This document shows positions 53,923 to 62,812 of a DNA stretch of 64,000 bases, one piece after another. The DNA is from CAYFSS01 sp964345975 (lineage in GTDB: Bacteria > Bacillota > Clostridia > Saccharofermentanales > Fastidiosipilaceae), in contig CAYFSS010000009.1 in NCBI GenBank assembly GCA_964345975.1, positions 3,037 through 67,036 of the forward strand, written 5' to 3'. Both the position numbers and the translations under genes were made by a program. The notes below the pieces were generated by a model. That model was not told where the DNA came from and did no database searches. It saw only the letters and a list, made by a program, of their open reading frames with translations. Numbering within the stretch: position 1 is the first letter of the stretch; every line of letters begins with the position of its first letter.

Positions 53923-53935
53923 ACGTAGAGGTGCA

Positions 53936-54484
53936 ATGATGGCGAGTAGGCAAAAGAATCAGGTTTATATCCGTCAGCTGACATTGACCGCCCTTATGGC
54001 GGCTTTGTCGATTGTGTTAACACGGGTCGTTTCCATCCTCATCATTGCGGGCTCAAATCGTATAGGACTGGGTTTAGTTCCCATTCACTTAACAGGCTTT
54101 CTCCTTGGCACGTTTTGGGGCGCTCTTTGTGGTCTTATAAGTGATCTCATAGGAGTCTTGATCAACCCGATGGGAACCGTTTTCTGGGGCATTACTGTAA
54201 CGACAGTCTTGCAGGGAGTGATTCCCGGGATCGTCATTCGTCTGTGGAAAGGGAAGGACAGCCGTGGGGTAGCCATTGCTCTGGTTATTTCGTTTGTGTT
54301 TCTGAGTCTTTTGATGCAATCCTATTGGCTAAGCATCCTTATGGGTAGACCTTTCACGGAAATGGTTGCGGTACGTGCTTTACCTCAACTTGGTTTCACG
54401 ATCGCCTACATCGTTTTGGAAGTACCCTTGTATGCACTCTTGAAGCGCAGTTTCATCGTAAGTGAAGAACGCACATTGCATTGA
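53936..54484 (+). CDS. Folate-type ECF transporter S component (FolT-like)
   Basis: Membrane substrate-binding subunit of an energy-coupling factor transporter. 182 residues with about five or six helices. The N terminus RQLTLTALMAALSIVLTRVV and GSNRIGLGLVPIHLTGFLLG, then GLISDLIGVLINPMG, match the FolT group. No ECF ATPase or T component is nearby, as expected for group II systems. It begins directly after the malic enzyme terminator with no room for a THF riboswitch, so it may depend on read-through. Substrate inferred from family only. Confidence 0.82.
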   Translation: MMASRQKNQVYIRQLTLTALMAALSIVLTRVVSILIIAGSNRIGLGLVPIHLTGFLLGTFWGALCGLISDLIGVLINPMGTVFWGITVTTVLQGVIPGIVIRLWKGKDSRGVAIALVISFVFLSLLMQSYWLSILMGRPFTEMVAVRALPQLGFTIAYIVLEVPLYALLKRSFIVSEERTLH

Positions 54485-54528
54485 TAATTCGGGTGGGCTT
54501 TTGGATGTTGGTTTTGGTTGGTTTTGGC

Positions 54529-54561
54529 ATAAAGAAAGCTCAGAATCAAAGACTCCGAGCT
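54529..54561 (-). terminator. Intrinsic terminator of tRNA-Gln
   Basis: On the minus strand AGCTCGGAGTC pairs with GATTCTGAGCT (11 pairs, two G-T) around TTT, followed by TTTCTTT. Confidence 0.8.
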
Positions 54562-54568
54562 ATAGAAT

Positions 54569-54642
54569 TGGCAGCCGATCTAGGATTCGAACCTAGGCAA
54601 ACTGCTCCAGAGGCAGGTGTGCTACCGTTACACCAATCGGCT
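54569..54642 (-). tRNA. tRNA-Gln (anticodon CTG)
   Basis: Minus-strand cloverleaf: acceptor AGCCGAT with ATCGGCT, short D-arm of the TGTAACGGTAGCACA type, anticodon stem CCTGC/GCAGT-side around CTCTGGA, T-arm CTAGG/CCTAG with TTCGAAT, discriminator G and encoded CCA. Reads CAG. Confidence 0.93.
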
Positions 54643-54672
54643 ATTTGTGTTCCTCGGGTTGGAACGTGAGTT

Positions 54673-54701
54673 ATATTAGCAAGAACTTGCAGAAGCTGCA
54701 A
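54673..54701 (-). promoter_or_regulatory. Promoter of tRNA-Gln
   Basis: On the minus strand TTGCAG, 17-base spacer, TAATAT, ending about 30 bases before the tRNA. Confidence 0.65.
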
Positions 54702-54837
54702 CCTTGACTTTGTTATACTGGCGGGCATGAGCCTTGGGCGGATTTGTCGTGCTATGGCTTTGTTTATAGCTTTTTTGTGACCTTTCGTAGCGACGTATGA
54801 TTTGCAACAAATAAAATGATCTTGAATGGGGATTGAT

Positions 54838-57504
54838 ATGGGAAAATTGATTGATAATTTGGCGAAGACCTTTGAGTCGTCAGAAGTTGAAGCGAGAATT
54901 TATGACTCATGGCTTGAAGGAAATTACTTCCATGCTGTAAGGGATCCCGACAAGACACCCTACACCATCGTCATGCCACCGCCAAATATCACGGGTGAAC
55001 TCCACATGGGTCATGCTTTGAACCATTCTATTCAAGACTGTCTCATTCGCTGGCGACGCATGCAAGGTTATAGCGCACTTTGGCTTCCCGGTTCAGATCA
55101 TGCTGCAATCGCAACCGAAGCGGTTATCATGGAAAGATTACGCAAACAAGGCATCCGGAAAGAAGACATGGATCGCGATGAGTTCTTGAAGATTGCTTGG
55201 GATTGGAAGGATAAATACAGCTCTCGCATCATGCATCAACTGCGTCGATTAGGTGCCTCGTGTGATTGGGAACGCCAACGTTTCACCATGGATGAGGGTT
55301 TAAGTCAAGCCGTTGAGCATGTCTTCATCGATTACTATAAGCGAGGATGGATTTATCGCGGGCTTAGGATGGTCAACTGGTGTCCGCATTGTAGGACCAC
55401 CTTGTCAGATACTGAAGTCGAGCATGAGGATCAACCGACGTATCTGTGGCATGTTGCCTATCCGTTAACAGACGGTTCCGGTGAGATAATTGTTGCCACA
55501 ACGCGCCCGGAAACCATGTTGGGCGATACTGCTGTTGCCGTACATCCTGAAGACGAGCGTTATAAGGCTTGGATAGGGAAGACCGTCAAACTCCCTCTGA
55601 CTAATCGAGAAATTCCAATCATCGAAGATGCATACGTTGATCCCGAGTTTGGTACCGGTGCGTTAAAGATTACGCCGGCCCACGATCCCAACGACTACGA
55701 AGTTGGCCTCCGCCATGGTCTAGAAGTTCTGGATACCTTTACAGATCAAGCTGTTCTAAACAAACAGGCAGGACCTTACAAAGGTTTATCAAGGGAAGAA
55801 GCGAGGATCCGGATCGAGCAAGATCTTGAAGTCGGCGGTTTCTTGCGTGGCAAAGAAGAGCATACCCATGCCGTCGGCACTTGCTACCGCTGCGACACAA
55901 CCATCGAACCCAAGGTCTCTGAACAGTGGTTTGTCGATATGAGTAAGCTGGCTCCCGCAGCCATCGATGCAGCTAAAATAGGTGAGCTTGAGTTTATTCC
56001 GCCTCATTTTGAGAAAACCTATTTGAACTGGATGGAGAACATCCGTGATTGGAATATCTCACGCCAGATTTGGTGGGGACATCGCATCCCGGCTTGGTAC
56101 TGTCAATCTTGTGGTCATATAGAAGTTGCGCACGAAGCTCCTAATGTATGCCCTAATTGTTCCGCCAATGATTGGCAACAAGATCCTGACACCTTGGATA
56201 CATGGTTCAGTTCTGCGCTTTGGCCTTTTTCAACCCTAGGATGGCCTGAACAAACGGATGACTTCAAGTATTTCTATCCCACACAAGTACTTGTCACGGC
56301 CTACGACATCATCTTCTTCTGGGTTGCACGCATGGTCTTCCAAGGTCTCGAGCTCACCGAAGAACTGCCCTTCAAGACCGTCTTCTTACATGGCATCGTG
56401 CGCGATGAAAACGGCGTCAAGATGTCCAAGTCTTTGGGCAACGGTGTCGATCCCTTGGAAGTCATCGACGAGTTCGGCACGGATACTCTTCGTTATGCAC
56501 TCTTGCAAGGGACCGCTCCCGGGAATGATCAACGGTATCGAGAAGAAGTCGTTAAGGCCGGGCAGGCTTTTATCAATAAGATTTGGAATGCCTTTAGGTT
56601 CATGGCAGCTCATTTGGATGAAGCACAGATTGTTTTCCCTCAGGAACATTCTCTCCAAAAGCCCGAGGACCGCTGGCTTATGCACGGTCTCAAGGAGCTC
56701 ACGGCTGAGGTCACCCACAATATGGAGCATTTCGAGTTAGGTCTGGCAGCTGAAAAGATCTATCTCTATTTCCGGGAAACTTTCTGCGATTGGTATATCG
56801 AGCTCGTCAAGCCAAGACTCTTTGATACGGAGGATCCATCGCGTCCAATGGCTCTCAATTGCTTGGTGGCGGGGATGAAAACTCTCCTTAAACTTCTCCA
56901 TCCTTTTATGCCATTTATCACGGAAGAAATCTATCTGTCTCTTCCGGGTAGCAATGAGAGCATCATGATCAGCGATTGGCCAAACGAGTCTCAGTTCTTT
57001 GAAGATAAAGGGGCTGAAGAGAAGATGTCGGCGATCATCGAAGCCGTGAGAGCAACTCGCAATCTCAGAGCGGAGAATAATGTCGCACCAAAGCAGCGCT
57101 TGACCGTTTATCTCTACACGGAAAATGAAGAGCTGCGCGAAATCTTCCACGAAGGCTTACCCTACCTTGAGCGACTTTGCGGCGTAGAACGTCTGGAAGA
57201 TCTTGATTCAACCCAGGAGGCTCCGGAGCACGCCTACAATCTCCGATTCAAAAGAGCTCAGTGGTTTATTCCGCTTGCCAGTTTGATCGATCCGGCGGAG
57301 GAGATTGCAAAACTGGAGGATGAAATCGCTAAGTTTGAAAGCGAAATCAAACGTGTTGAGAACTTGTTGTCCAACGAAGGTTTTGTTTCCAAGGCCCCTG
57401 AAAAAGTCGTCACTGCAGAACGTGAGAAGATGGCAAATTTCAAGGATCTACTGGTTGCTGCACAAGAGCGATATGAACTCATGAAGGCTTCTTTGGAAAA
57501 TTGA
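54838..57504 (+). CDS. valS: Valyl-tRNA synthetase
   Basis: Class I aminoacyl-tRNA synthetase for valine. HIGH motif in PPNITGELHMGHAL, KMSKS in KMSKSLGNG, the editing domain with TTRPETMLGDTAVAVHP, a CxxC...CxxC zinc-like stretch (CQSCGH, CPNCSA), and a C-terminal coiled-coil arm (about 825-888). 888 residues from ATG 54838, which has GGGGA upstream; ATG 54826 lacks a ribosome site. No T-box leader fits in the short upstream region, so regulation differs from many Firmicute synthetase genes. Confidence 0.97.
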   Translation: MGKLIDNLAKTFESSEVEARIYDSWLEGNYFHAVRDPDKTPYTIVMPPPNITGELHMGHALNHSIQDCLIRWRRMQGYSALWLPGSDHAAIATEAVIMERLRKQGIRKEDMDRDEFLKIAWDWKDKYSSRIMHQLRRLGASCDWERQRFTMDEGLSQAVEHVFIDYYKRGWIYRGLRMVNWCPHCRTTLSDTEVEHEDQPTYLWHVAYPLTDGSGEIIVATTRPETMLGDTAVAVHPEDERYKAWIGKTVKLPLTNREIPIIEDAYVDPEFGTGALKITPAHDPNDYEVGLRHGLEVLDTFTDQAVLNKQAGPYKGLSREEARIRIEQDLEVGGFLRGKEEHTHAVGTCYRCDTTIEPKVSEQWFVDMSKLAPAAIDAAKIGELEFIPPHFEKTYLNWMENIRDWNISRQIWWGHRIPAWYCQSCGHIEVAHEAPNVCPNCSANDWQQDPDTLDTWFSSALWPFSTLGWPEQTDDFKYFYPTQVLVTAYDIIFFWVARMVFQGLELTEELPFKTVFLHGIVRDENGVKMSKSLGNGVDPLEVIDEFGTDTLRYALLQGTAPGNDQRYREEVVKAGQAFINKIWNAFRFMAAHLDEAQIVFPQEHSLQKPEDRWLMHGLKELTAEVTHNMEHFELGLAAEKIYLYFRETFCDWYIELVKPRLFDTEDPSRPMALNCLVAGMKTLLKLLHPFMPFITEEIYLSLPGSNESIMISDWPNESQFFEDKGAEEKMSAIIEAVRATRNLRAENNVAPKQRLTVYLYTENEELREIFHEGLPYLERLCGVERLEDLDSTQEAPEHAYNLRFKRAQWFIPLASLIDPAEEIAKLEDEIAKFESEIKRVENLLSNEGFVSKAPEKVVTAEREKMANFKDLLVAAQERYELMKASLEN

Positions 57505-57530
57505 CGGAAGTCCTTAAGGTGATTTAGAAT
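57501..57530 (+). promoter_or_regulatory. Candidate sigma-A promoter for fba
   Basis: TTGACG, 18-base spacer, TAGAAT. The -35 overlaps the valS stop codon. Predicted start lies about 35 bases before the fba ATG. Confidence 0.55.
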
Positions 57531-57572
57531 AAGCTTTGATCTATTTATAAATTACCTATTAGGAGGGTCGAG

Positions 57573-58508
57573 ATGGGACTAGTTACAACGAAAGATATGT
57601 TTAAGAAAGCCTATGATGAAGGCTATGCAATCGGCGCATTTAACGTCAATAACATGGAGATTATCCAAGGCATTACGGAAGCAGCCGGTGAGCTGAGAGC
57701 ACCTCTTATCCTCCAAGTTTCATCCGGTGCACGCAAATATGCAAATCATAACTACTTGGTCAAGCTCGTCGAAGCAGCGCTTCTTGAGACGGATATCCCG
57801 ATTGCACTTCACTTAGACCATGGCGACTCCTTTGAACTCTGCAAAGACTGCATCGATGGTGGTTTCACCTCCGTCATGATCGACGGCTCACACCTGCCTT
57901 TCGACGAGAACATTGAGCTGACCCGTCGTGTTGTTGAATATGCACACGCCAACGGTGTCACGGTCGAAGGTGAACTCGGTCGTCTCGCCGGCATCGAAGA
58001 TGCTGTCAATGTATCTGCAGAAGAGGCTTCCTACACTCAGCCTGATGAAGTTCAGGAATTCGTTGAGCGTACGGGCGTTGATTCCTTAGCGATCGCTATC
58101 GGAACAAGCCATGGTGCTTTCAAGTTTAAGCCCGGCACCAAGCCGCAGCTGCGTTTTGACATCCTGGAAGAAATTGAGCGTCGTTTGCCTGAGTTCCCGA
58201 TCGTTCTCCATGGTGCAAGCTCTGTTATGCCGGAATACGTCAAGATGATCAACGAGAACGGTGGCGCTTTGGATGACGCCATCGGTATCCCGGAAGAAAT
58301 GCTTCGTCAAGCTGCTCGTTCCGCCGTCTGTAAGATCAACATTGACTCAGACCTCCGCCTTGCGATGACAGGTACCATCCGTAAAGTCTTCGCAGACAAT
58401 CCTGCTGAATTTGATCCTCGCAAATATCTTGGCCCCGCACGTGACAACATTCGTGAAATGGTCAAGCACAAGATCATCAACGTCTTGGGTTGTGACGGTA
58501 AGGCTTAA
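57573..58508 (+). CDS. fba: Class II fructose-bisphosphate aldolase
   Basis: Cleaves fructose-1,6-bisphosphate in glycolysis with a zinc ion. Zinc ligands in ALHLDHGDSFE, SHGAFKFKPG and VLHGASSV; the substrate loop CKINIDSDLRLAM is intact. 311 residues. TAGGAGG precedes the ATG. Strong codon bias suggests high expression. Ends with a perfect terminator shared in part with the convergent phosphoesterase gene. Confidence 0.96.
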   Translation: MGLVTTKDMFKKAYDEGYAIGAFNVNNMEIIQGITEAAGELRAPLILQVSSGARKYANHNYLVKLVEAALLETDIPIALHLDHGDSFELCKDCIDGGFTSVMIDGSHLPFDENIELTRRVVEYAHANGVTVEGELGRLAGIEDAVNVSAEEASYTQPDEVQEFVERTGVDSLAIAIGTSHGAFKFKPGTKPQLRFDILEEIERRLPEFPIVLHGASSVMPEYVKMINENGGALDDAIGIPEEMLRQAARSAVCKINIDSDLRLAMTGTIRKVFADNPAEFDPRKYLGPARDNIREMVKHKIINVLGCDGKA

Positions 58509-58531
58509 GTGCATTAGCCTTCTAATTGATG

Positions 58532-58562
58532 AAGCCGCTTCCCTTCGGAAGCGGCTTTTTTA
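58532..58562 (+). terminator. Intrinsic terminator after fba
   Basis: AAGCCGCTTCC pairs with GGAAGCGGCTT around CTTC, followed by a T-run. The stop codon of the convergent gene (58560-58562) sits in the T-tract. Confidence 0.93.
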
Positions 58563-59375
58563 TAGCTTAATCAAGTGGATCGTTGATTGGCTAAAGAAGC
58601 GGATGGGAACGAACGTATTACCGATCCCCGGGCTTATTAGGAGCTCATGTCCGTTCACCTTTTGTAAGCCTTCAATGATACCTTCCTTAGCCAGCTGATC
58701 GTTTGGTCTTAGCAACTTAAACTCCAGATGGAAAGGCAGACAAATCTGTCCGCCGTGATAGTGACCTGCCAGGGCTATGCGAGTCTTGGGTAGATCGAGC
58801 AGAAAAGTATCTGGATTATGCGCTATAAGGATGCTGTGTTCAGGATCTGAGATGGAGATGTTTGCTGCCAAGAGTTCATTGATGCCTTGGCGGTTGGTCC
58901 TAAGATCGCTAAGTCCCAATACGGTCCAAGTTGTTCCTTCATGGGTAAATGCATGCATCTCATTTTCAATGAATTGATATCGCTCATCTTGGCTTAAAGA
59001 TCTTGGGATCTTGATGTCATGGTTTCCCCAAACCCCCAAAATAGGTGCCAGATCAGGCTTATCCCACATCTTAGCCAGAGTTTTGTGTAGGTCATTTAGC
59101 CACTGAAAAGCATCCTCTGCATCTTTATAGCCTAAATCACCGCCAAAAATTATGAGGTCTACGGGTCTATCTTTGAGTTTACGGACGATATCTTTTTGTC
59201 TGATCCATAGGTATCGGTAATGCAAGTCAGAGAAGAACAGGATGTTTAGGGGCTTTTGTGTCTTAGGGGAAATAGGTTGGGTTAAATCATGTTCCTCCAG
59301 GCGCAGCCTCGTAGAATCGTAAATCACTTTACCTACGACGCATAATAAAATAGCCGAAATGAGGTATAGATACAA
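58560..59375 (-). CDS. Membrane-anchored metallophosphoesterase
   Basis: Calcineurin-like phosphoesterase with an N-terminal membrane anchor. Metal-binding motifs: FFSDLHYR, FGGDLGYK, GVWGNHD, IAHNPD and LAGHYHGGQ, all intact. It resembles YkuE/YaeI-type enzymes, some of which act on UDP-diacylglucosamine. The frame is open to an ATG at 59447, but TTG at 59375 has GGGAGG 6 bases upstream and gives a start directly at the hydrophobic helix (YLYLISAILLCVV), so it is preferred; 271 residues. Confidence 0.88.
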   Translation of the reverse strand: MYLYLISAILLCVVGKVIYDSTRLRLEEHDLTQPISPKTQKPLNILFFSDLHYRYLWIRQKDIVRKLKDRPVDLIIFGGDLGYKDAEDAFQWLNDLHKTLAKMWDKPDLAPILGVWGNHDIKIPRSLSQDERYQFIENEMHAFTHEGTTWTVLGLSDLRTNRQGINELLAANISISDPEHSILIAHNPDTFLLDLPKTRIALAGHYHGGQICLPFHLEFKLLRPNDQLAKEGIIEGLQKVNGHELLISPGIGNTFVPIRFFSQSTIHLIKL

Positions 59376-59474
59376 AGTAATCCTCCCGTTTGAGAGTATG
59401 TAAAACAAAGCACATTTGACAAACTCAATCTTTGAGCATGAAATCATGTGGTAGGGTAGACGATAATATAGTAA

Positions 59475-59503
59475 TTGTTCAACCGGCTCAAGAAATGTAT
59501 TAT
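59475..59503 (+). promoter_or_regulatory. Candidate sigma-A promoter for the ydbC-like gene
   Basis: TTGTTC, 17-base spacer, TATTAT, about 35 bases before the ATG at 59537. Confidence 0.5.
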
Positions 59504-59536
59504 TGCCATTTCTAAGAGCTTAAGGAGGCAAGCGTT

Positions 59537-59794
59537 ATGGCAGAGAAGAGTTTTTCATTTGAGATTTTGGAGACAATTGAAGTCCTATCGACGAATAAGT
59601 CAGGTTGGAATCGCGAGCTCAATATCGTGAGTTGGAACGGGAATAAGGCCAAGTACGATCTGCGCGATTGGTCGCCGGATCATACGAAGATGAGTAAGGG
59701 GATTACGCTCACCGCTGAAGAAGTCGCTGTGCTTAAAGAAGTCTTCGATGAGCTGGACCCCTATCAACTGGAGGAAGTCCAGAGCAAGCAATAG
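59537..59794 (+). CDS. ydbC: YdbC-like PC4-family protein
   Basis: 85 residues. The whole protein fits the bacterial YdbC/PC4 group, small single-stranded nucleic-acid binding dimers: FSFEILETIEVLS, SGWNRELNIVSWNG, KYDLRDWSPDH and KMSKGITLTAEE. TAAGGAGG upstream. It lies 148 bases before ligA; a repeat array fills part of the gap. A role in transcription or repair is inferred from family only. Confidence 0.9.
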   Translation: MAEKSFSFEILETIEVLSTNKSGWNRELNIVSWNGNKAKYDLRDWSPDHTKMSKGITLTAEEVAVLKEVFDELDPYQLEEVQSKQ

Positions 59795-59841
59795 CTTTTG
59801 AAGCAAGACGAAGACAGGGTGCAAACGAGTCGTAACGCAAA

Positions 59842-59916
59842 CGAGTCATGGTCATACGAATCGAGATCATACGAGTCTAGATCATTCGAGTCGAGGTCAT
59901 ACGAGTCCAGGTCATA
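59842..59916. repeat. Five tandem 15-bp repeats upstream of ligA
   Basis: Units of the form CGAGTC-x-x-G-x-TCATA, starting at 59842, 59857, 59872, 59887 and 59902, with only a few changes between them; a degenerate sixth copy (CGAGTCGTAACGCAAA) lies at 59826. The array is in the noncoding gap between the ydbC-like gene and ligA, ending about 26 bases before the ligA ATG. Confidence 0.9.
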
Positions 59917-59942
59917 CGATAAGCAAAGGCGATAGGTGAAGC

Positions 59943-62093
59943 ATGAAGGATAAGATCGAACAATGGCTTCGAATTAGCCTTGAAGACGCTGCGGTTAATT
60001 TCGAATTAGACCTTGCTGAGCGTTATCCCACACTCGATGAGGCTAGTAAAGCTGTCAAAGAGCTGCAGGAGATCCTAGCTGAATTAGGGGTCGCCTATCA
60101 TGAGTTGGATTCTCCTTTGGTGGCTGATCACGATTATGATCTCTTGTTTCAGGAATTGGAGATGCTCGAGGCTAAATATCCTGAACTAAGACAAGATGAT
60201 TCACCAAGTCAAGCAATCGGCGGAACCGCATCCTCCCGCTTCGCTCCGGTTCAGCACACGGTTCGTATGTCTTCTTTACGTGACGTCTTCACCGAAGAAG
60301 CCATGATCTCACACCTCGATCGCATGGAAAGAACGTTGCATGGTTCTGCGCCGGAAGAGGGAGAAGCTTATCAAGAGCCTTTCATCATCGAACCTAAGAT
60401 TGATGGTTTATCCGTATCTTTAGAATACGTAAATGGCTCGTTCGTTCGAGGGGCAACGCGTGGCGATGGGAATGTCGGTGAAGACATCACCGAGAATCTC
60501 AGAACGATCCGGTCGATCCCTTTGAAACTTGAAGATCCTGAGCTTAACTATTTGCTCGTACGAGGTGAAGTCTATTTATCCCATGCATCTTTCCAAGCAC
60601 TCAATGAAACAGCTGAGAAAGAGGGCACTAAGCTCTTTGCAAATCCTCGGAACGCTGCGGCAGGATCTTTGCGACAGCTAGATGCTAGTATCACCCGTGA
60701 AAGAAAGCTCGATCTCTTCATCTTCAATGTCCAGAGCGTTGAAGGAGCACGTTGGAACAGTCACCAAGAGAGTCTTCAAGCCCTAAAACAGCTTGGTTTT
60801 CCTGTCATTGAAAATTATGCTATCTGCCATACGAGGCAGCAGATCTTAGATAAGGTACGGGAGATTGGACTTTCACGATCTACTGCGCCTTACGAGCTAG
60901 ACGGTGCGGTCGTAAAGATCGATCGCTTGGAAGCCAGATCCGAGCTTGGTGAGACTGATCGAGAACCAAGATGGGCGGTTGCTTTTAAGTATCCACCGGA
61001 AGAGAAATGGACAACTCTCTTGGACATTGGCGTTCAAGTGGGTAGAACCGGTGCGGTGACGCCCATGGCGATCTTGGAGCCAACACTCATCGACGGAAGC
61101 GTTGTACAGCGTGCGACTTTACACAATGAGGATTACATCACGTCTCATGATTTCAGACCGGGAGACACGGTGCTCTTGCGCAAAGCAGGCGAGATCATCC
61201 CGGAAGTGTTTGCCGTGGATCTCCAAAAGCGTCCGGAAGATTCCGAGCCCTGGACTTTTCCTACGAATTGTCCTGTCTGTGATGCCGAGATCCTTCGCGT
61301 CCCCGGTGAAGCAGTCGCTCGCTGTACCGGGAGCAATTGCCCGGCCCAATTAGGTCGTCACATCGAGCACTTTGCTTCAAGAGGCGCTATGGACATTCAA
61401 GGCTTAGGACCGGCTAGAGTCAAACAATTCATGAAAGAGGGTTTAGTCTCTAATCTCGATGATCTCTATAATCTCGCATCACATCGAGAGATCATGCTAA
61501 CGTGGGACGGGTATGGTGAAGCTTCAGTCGATCAACTCTTGGAATCCATTGAAAACTCTAAAGAACAAAGTGCTAACCGACTGTTGACGGGTCTAGGGAT
61601 TCCATTGATTGGGCAAACCATTGCTAAACTCTTGATCGATGCCTATGGCGGGATCAGGGATCTACAAACAAATGAAGAGCATTGGACTGAGATCGAAGGG
61701 ATAGGCCCTGAGATTGCTTCGTCACTTCGTAAGTTCTTCGCATCAGAGAATAATCTTGAACTCCTAAATCGCCTGGAAACTCATGGTTTGAATTTCGGTT
61801 CGCCCGTGACTAAGGACGAAACCTATAAACCTTGGGACGGTCTAAGTTTCGTGTTTAGCGGTGGTCTAGAAGGCATGACTAGATCTGAAGCCTCCGAAAG
61901 AATTGAAGCACTGGGAGGAATCGTGAGATCTTCTGTGAGCAAGAAGACAGATTTCTTGATCCTAGGAGACGATGCTGGTAGTAAATATCAGAAAGCACAA
62001 GAACTCAATACAACGATATGGGAAGAAGACGACTTCTTGCGTGCGCTGCTTGAAGCTGAAGACTCAGACTTAGGCCAAGGTGATGCTTCGTGA
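59943..62093 (+). CDS. ligA: NAD-dependent DNA ligase
   Basis: Joins nicks using NAD. The adenylated lysine is Lys 152 in EPKIDGLSV (family CELKIDGL pattern, Lys near 115 in E. coli), so the N terminus is about 35 residues longer than usual. Further: GEVYLSHASF, FANPRNAAAGSLRQLD, the OB fold VGRTGAVTPMAILEPT, a four-Cys zinc finger (CPVCDAE, CTGSNCPAQL), helix-hairpin-helix repeats and a C-terminal BRCT domain (about 635-700). 716 residues. Poor Shine-Dalgarno (GATAGGTGAAGC). Overlaps the next ORF by 4 bases. Confidence 0.96.
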   Translation: MKDKIEQWLRISLEDAAVNFELDLAERYPTLDEASKAVKELQEILAELGVAYHELDSPLVADHDYDLLFQELEMLEAKYPELRQDDSPSQAIGGTASSRFAPVQHTVRMSSLRDVFTEEAMISHLDRMERTLHGSAPEEGEAYQEPFIIEPKIDGLSVSLEYVNGSFVRGATRGDGNVGEDITENLRTIRSIPLKLEDPELNYLLVRGEVYLSHASFQALNETAEKEGTKLFANPRNAAAGSLRQLDASITRERKLDLFIFNVQSVEGARWNSHQESLQALKQLGFPVIENYAICHTRQQILDKVREIGLSRSTAPYELDGAVVKIDRLEARSELGETDREPRWAVAFKYPPEEKWTTLLDIGVQVGRTGAVTPMAILEPTLIDGSVVQRATLHNEDYITSHDFRPGDTVLLRKAGEIIPEVFAVDLQKRPEDSEPWTFPTNCPVCDAEILRVPGEAVARCTGSNCPAQLGRHIEHFASRGAMDIQGLGPARVKQFMKEGLVSNLDDLYNLASHREIMLTWDGYGEASVDQLLESIENSKEQSANRLLTGLGIPLIGQTIAKLLIDAYGGIRDLQTNEEHWTEIEGIGPEIASSLRKFFASENNLELLNRLETHGLNFGSPVTKDETYKPWDGLSFVFSGGLEGMTRSEASERIEALGGIVRSSVSKKTDFLILGDDAGSKYQKAQELNTTIWEEDDFLRALLEAEDSDLGQGDAS

Positions 62094-62608
62094 TTTTCTA
62101 CATTATTATCCTCACGATTGCAGTTGTTATCACGATCGCTCTGGCATGGGGAATCGTTCATTTTGCTCATTGCCTGAAACGCAGCGACGCCAAAAAGCCT
62201 ACAACTTTCTTTATCCCGAGTTTGCTAACAGTTTTCTTAATTCTCCATATTTACTTTGCACTCTTACCTGTATTCCTCGATGCACCACAACTCCTGTCCG
62301 GAAATAGAGAATTAAGATCGATTTCTTTTGTGGAACATCGAATTCCTTGGATCATGGAATCTAGTACTGGTGAGATGTATTTCTATGATCACTTCAGCAT
62401 GAAACTTCAAGCCGATGTTCCTTACCTTGTGGCTTATGGGAAAAACAGCCATTTCATCGTTGATGCATCGCCTTTAAATGATTCATCCGGTGACGCGGCA
62501 CAGGGTGATGCCGGAGATGAGGTTCAGAATGATTCAAGCGCGGAAGTTAAAAACACGGTAGAACCTGAAGAACAAATCGAAGTAACCGTTACTGAAGTCT
62601 CACCTTGA
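62090..62608 (+). CDS. Small membrane protein of unknown function
   Basis: 172 residues, GTG start in a GTGA overlap with ligA. Two N-terminal hydrophobic helices (about 2-22 and 37-57), an external segment, and a C-terminal 45 residues rich in D/E/S/A. No family recognised. The -35 of the tRNA-Thr promoter overlaps its stop codon. Confidence 0.55.
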   Translation: MIFYIIILTIAVVITIALAWGIVHFAHCLKRSDAKKPTTFFIPSLLTVFLILHIYFALLPVFLDAPQLLSGNRELRSISFVEHRIPWIMESSTGEMYFYDHFSMKLQADVPYLVAYGKNSHFIVDASPLNDSSGDAAQGDAGDEVQNDSSAEVKNTVEPEEQIEVTVTEVSP

Positions 62609-62634
62609 CAAGTTGATGATAATTTAGCTAGAAT
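62605..62634 (+). promoter_or_regulatory. Promoter of tRNA-Thr
   Basis: Consensus TTGACA, 18-base spacer, TAGAAT, ending 12 bases before the tRNA. Confidence 0.75.
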
Positions 62635-62645
62635 CACACGAGTTT

Positions 62646-62721
62646 GCTGGTGTAGCTCAGTTGGCAGAGCAGCTGATTTGTAATCAGCAGGTCGCGGGTT
62701 CGACTCCTGTCACCAGCTCCA
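62646..62721 (+). tRNA. tRNA-Thr (anticodon TGT)
   Basis: Acceptor GCTGGTG with CACCAGC, D-arm GCTC/GAGC, anticodon stem GCTGA/TCAGC around TTTGTAA, T-arm GCGGG/CCTGT with TTCGACT, discriminator T and encoded CCA. Reads ACA. The mobile-element remnant begins just downstream, making this the probable integration site. Confidence 0.95.
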
Positions 62722-62728
62722 ATGAAAT

Positions 62729-62768
62729 CCCTCGTAAGTGGCGTACTTACGAGGGGTTTGTTTTATTT
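62729..62768 (+). terminator. Intrinsic terminator after tRNA-Thr
   Basis: CCCTCGTAAGT pairs with ACTTACGAGGG over 5 bases, followed by GTTTGTTTT. Confidence 0.88.
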
Positions 62769-62812
62769 ATGGTGGGGTCGAGATCAGTCAATTGGTGCCA
62801 ATTTGGTGCTAT

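Noticed and set aside
54702..54837. T-box leader before valS
   Set aside because: The gap between the tRNA-Gln promoter and valS is too short, and no T-box sequence or antiterminator pair is visible.
59842..59916. CRISPR array
   Set aside because: The 15-bp units are directly adjacent with no spacers, and no cas gene is nearby.
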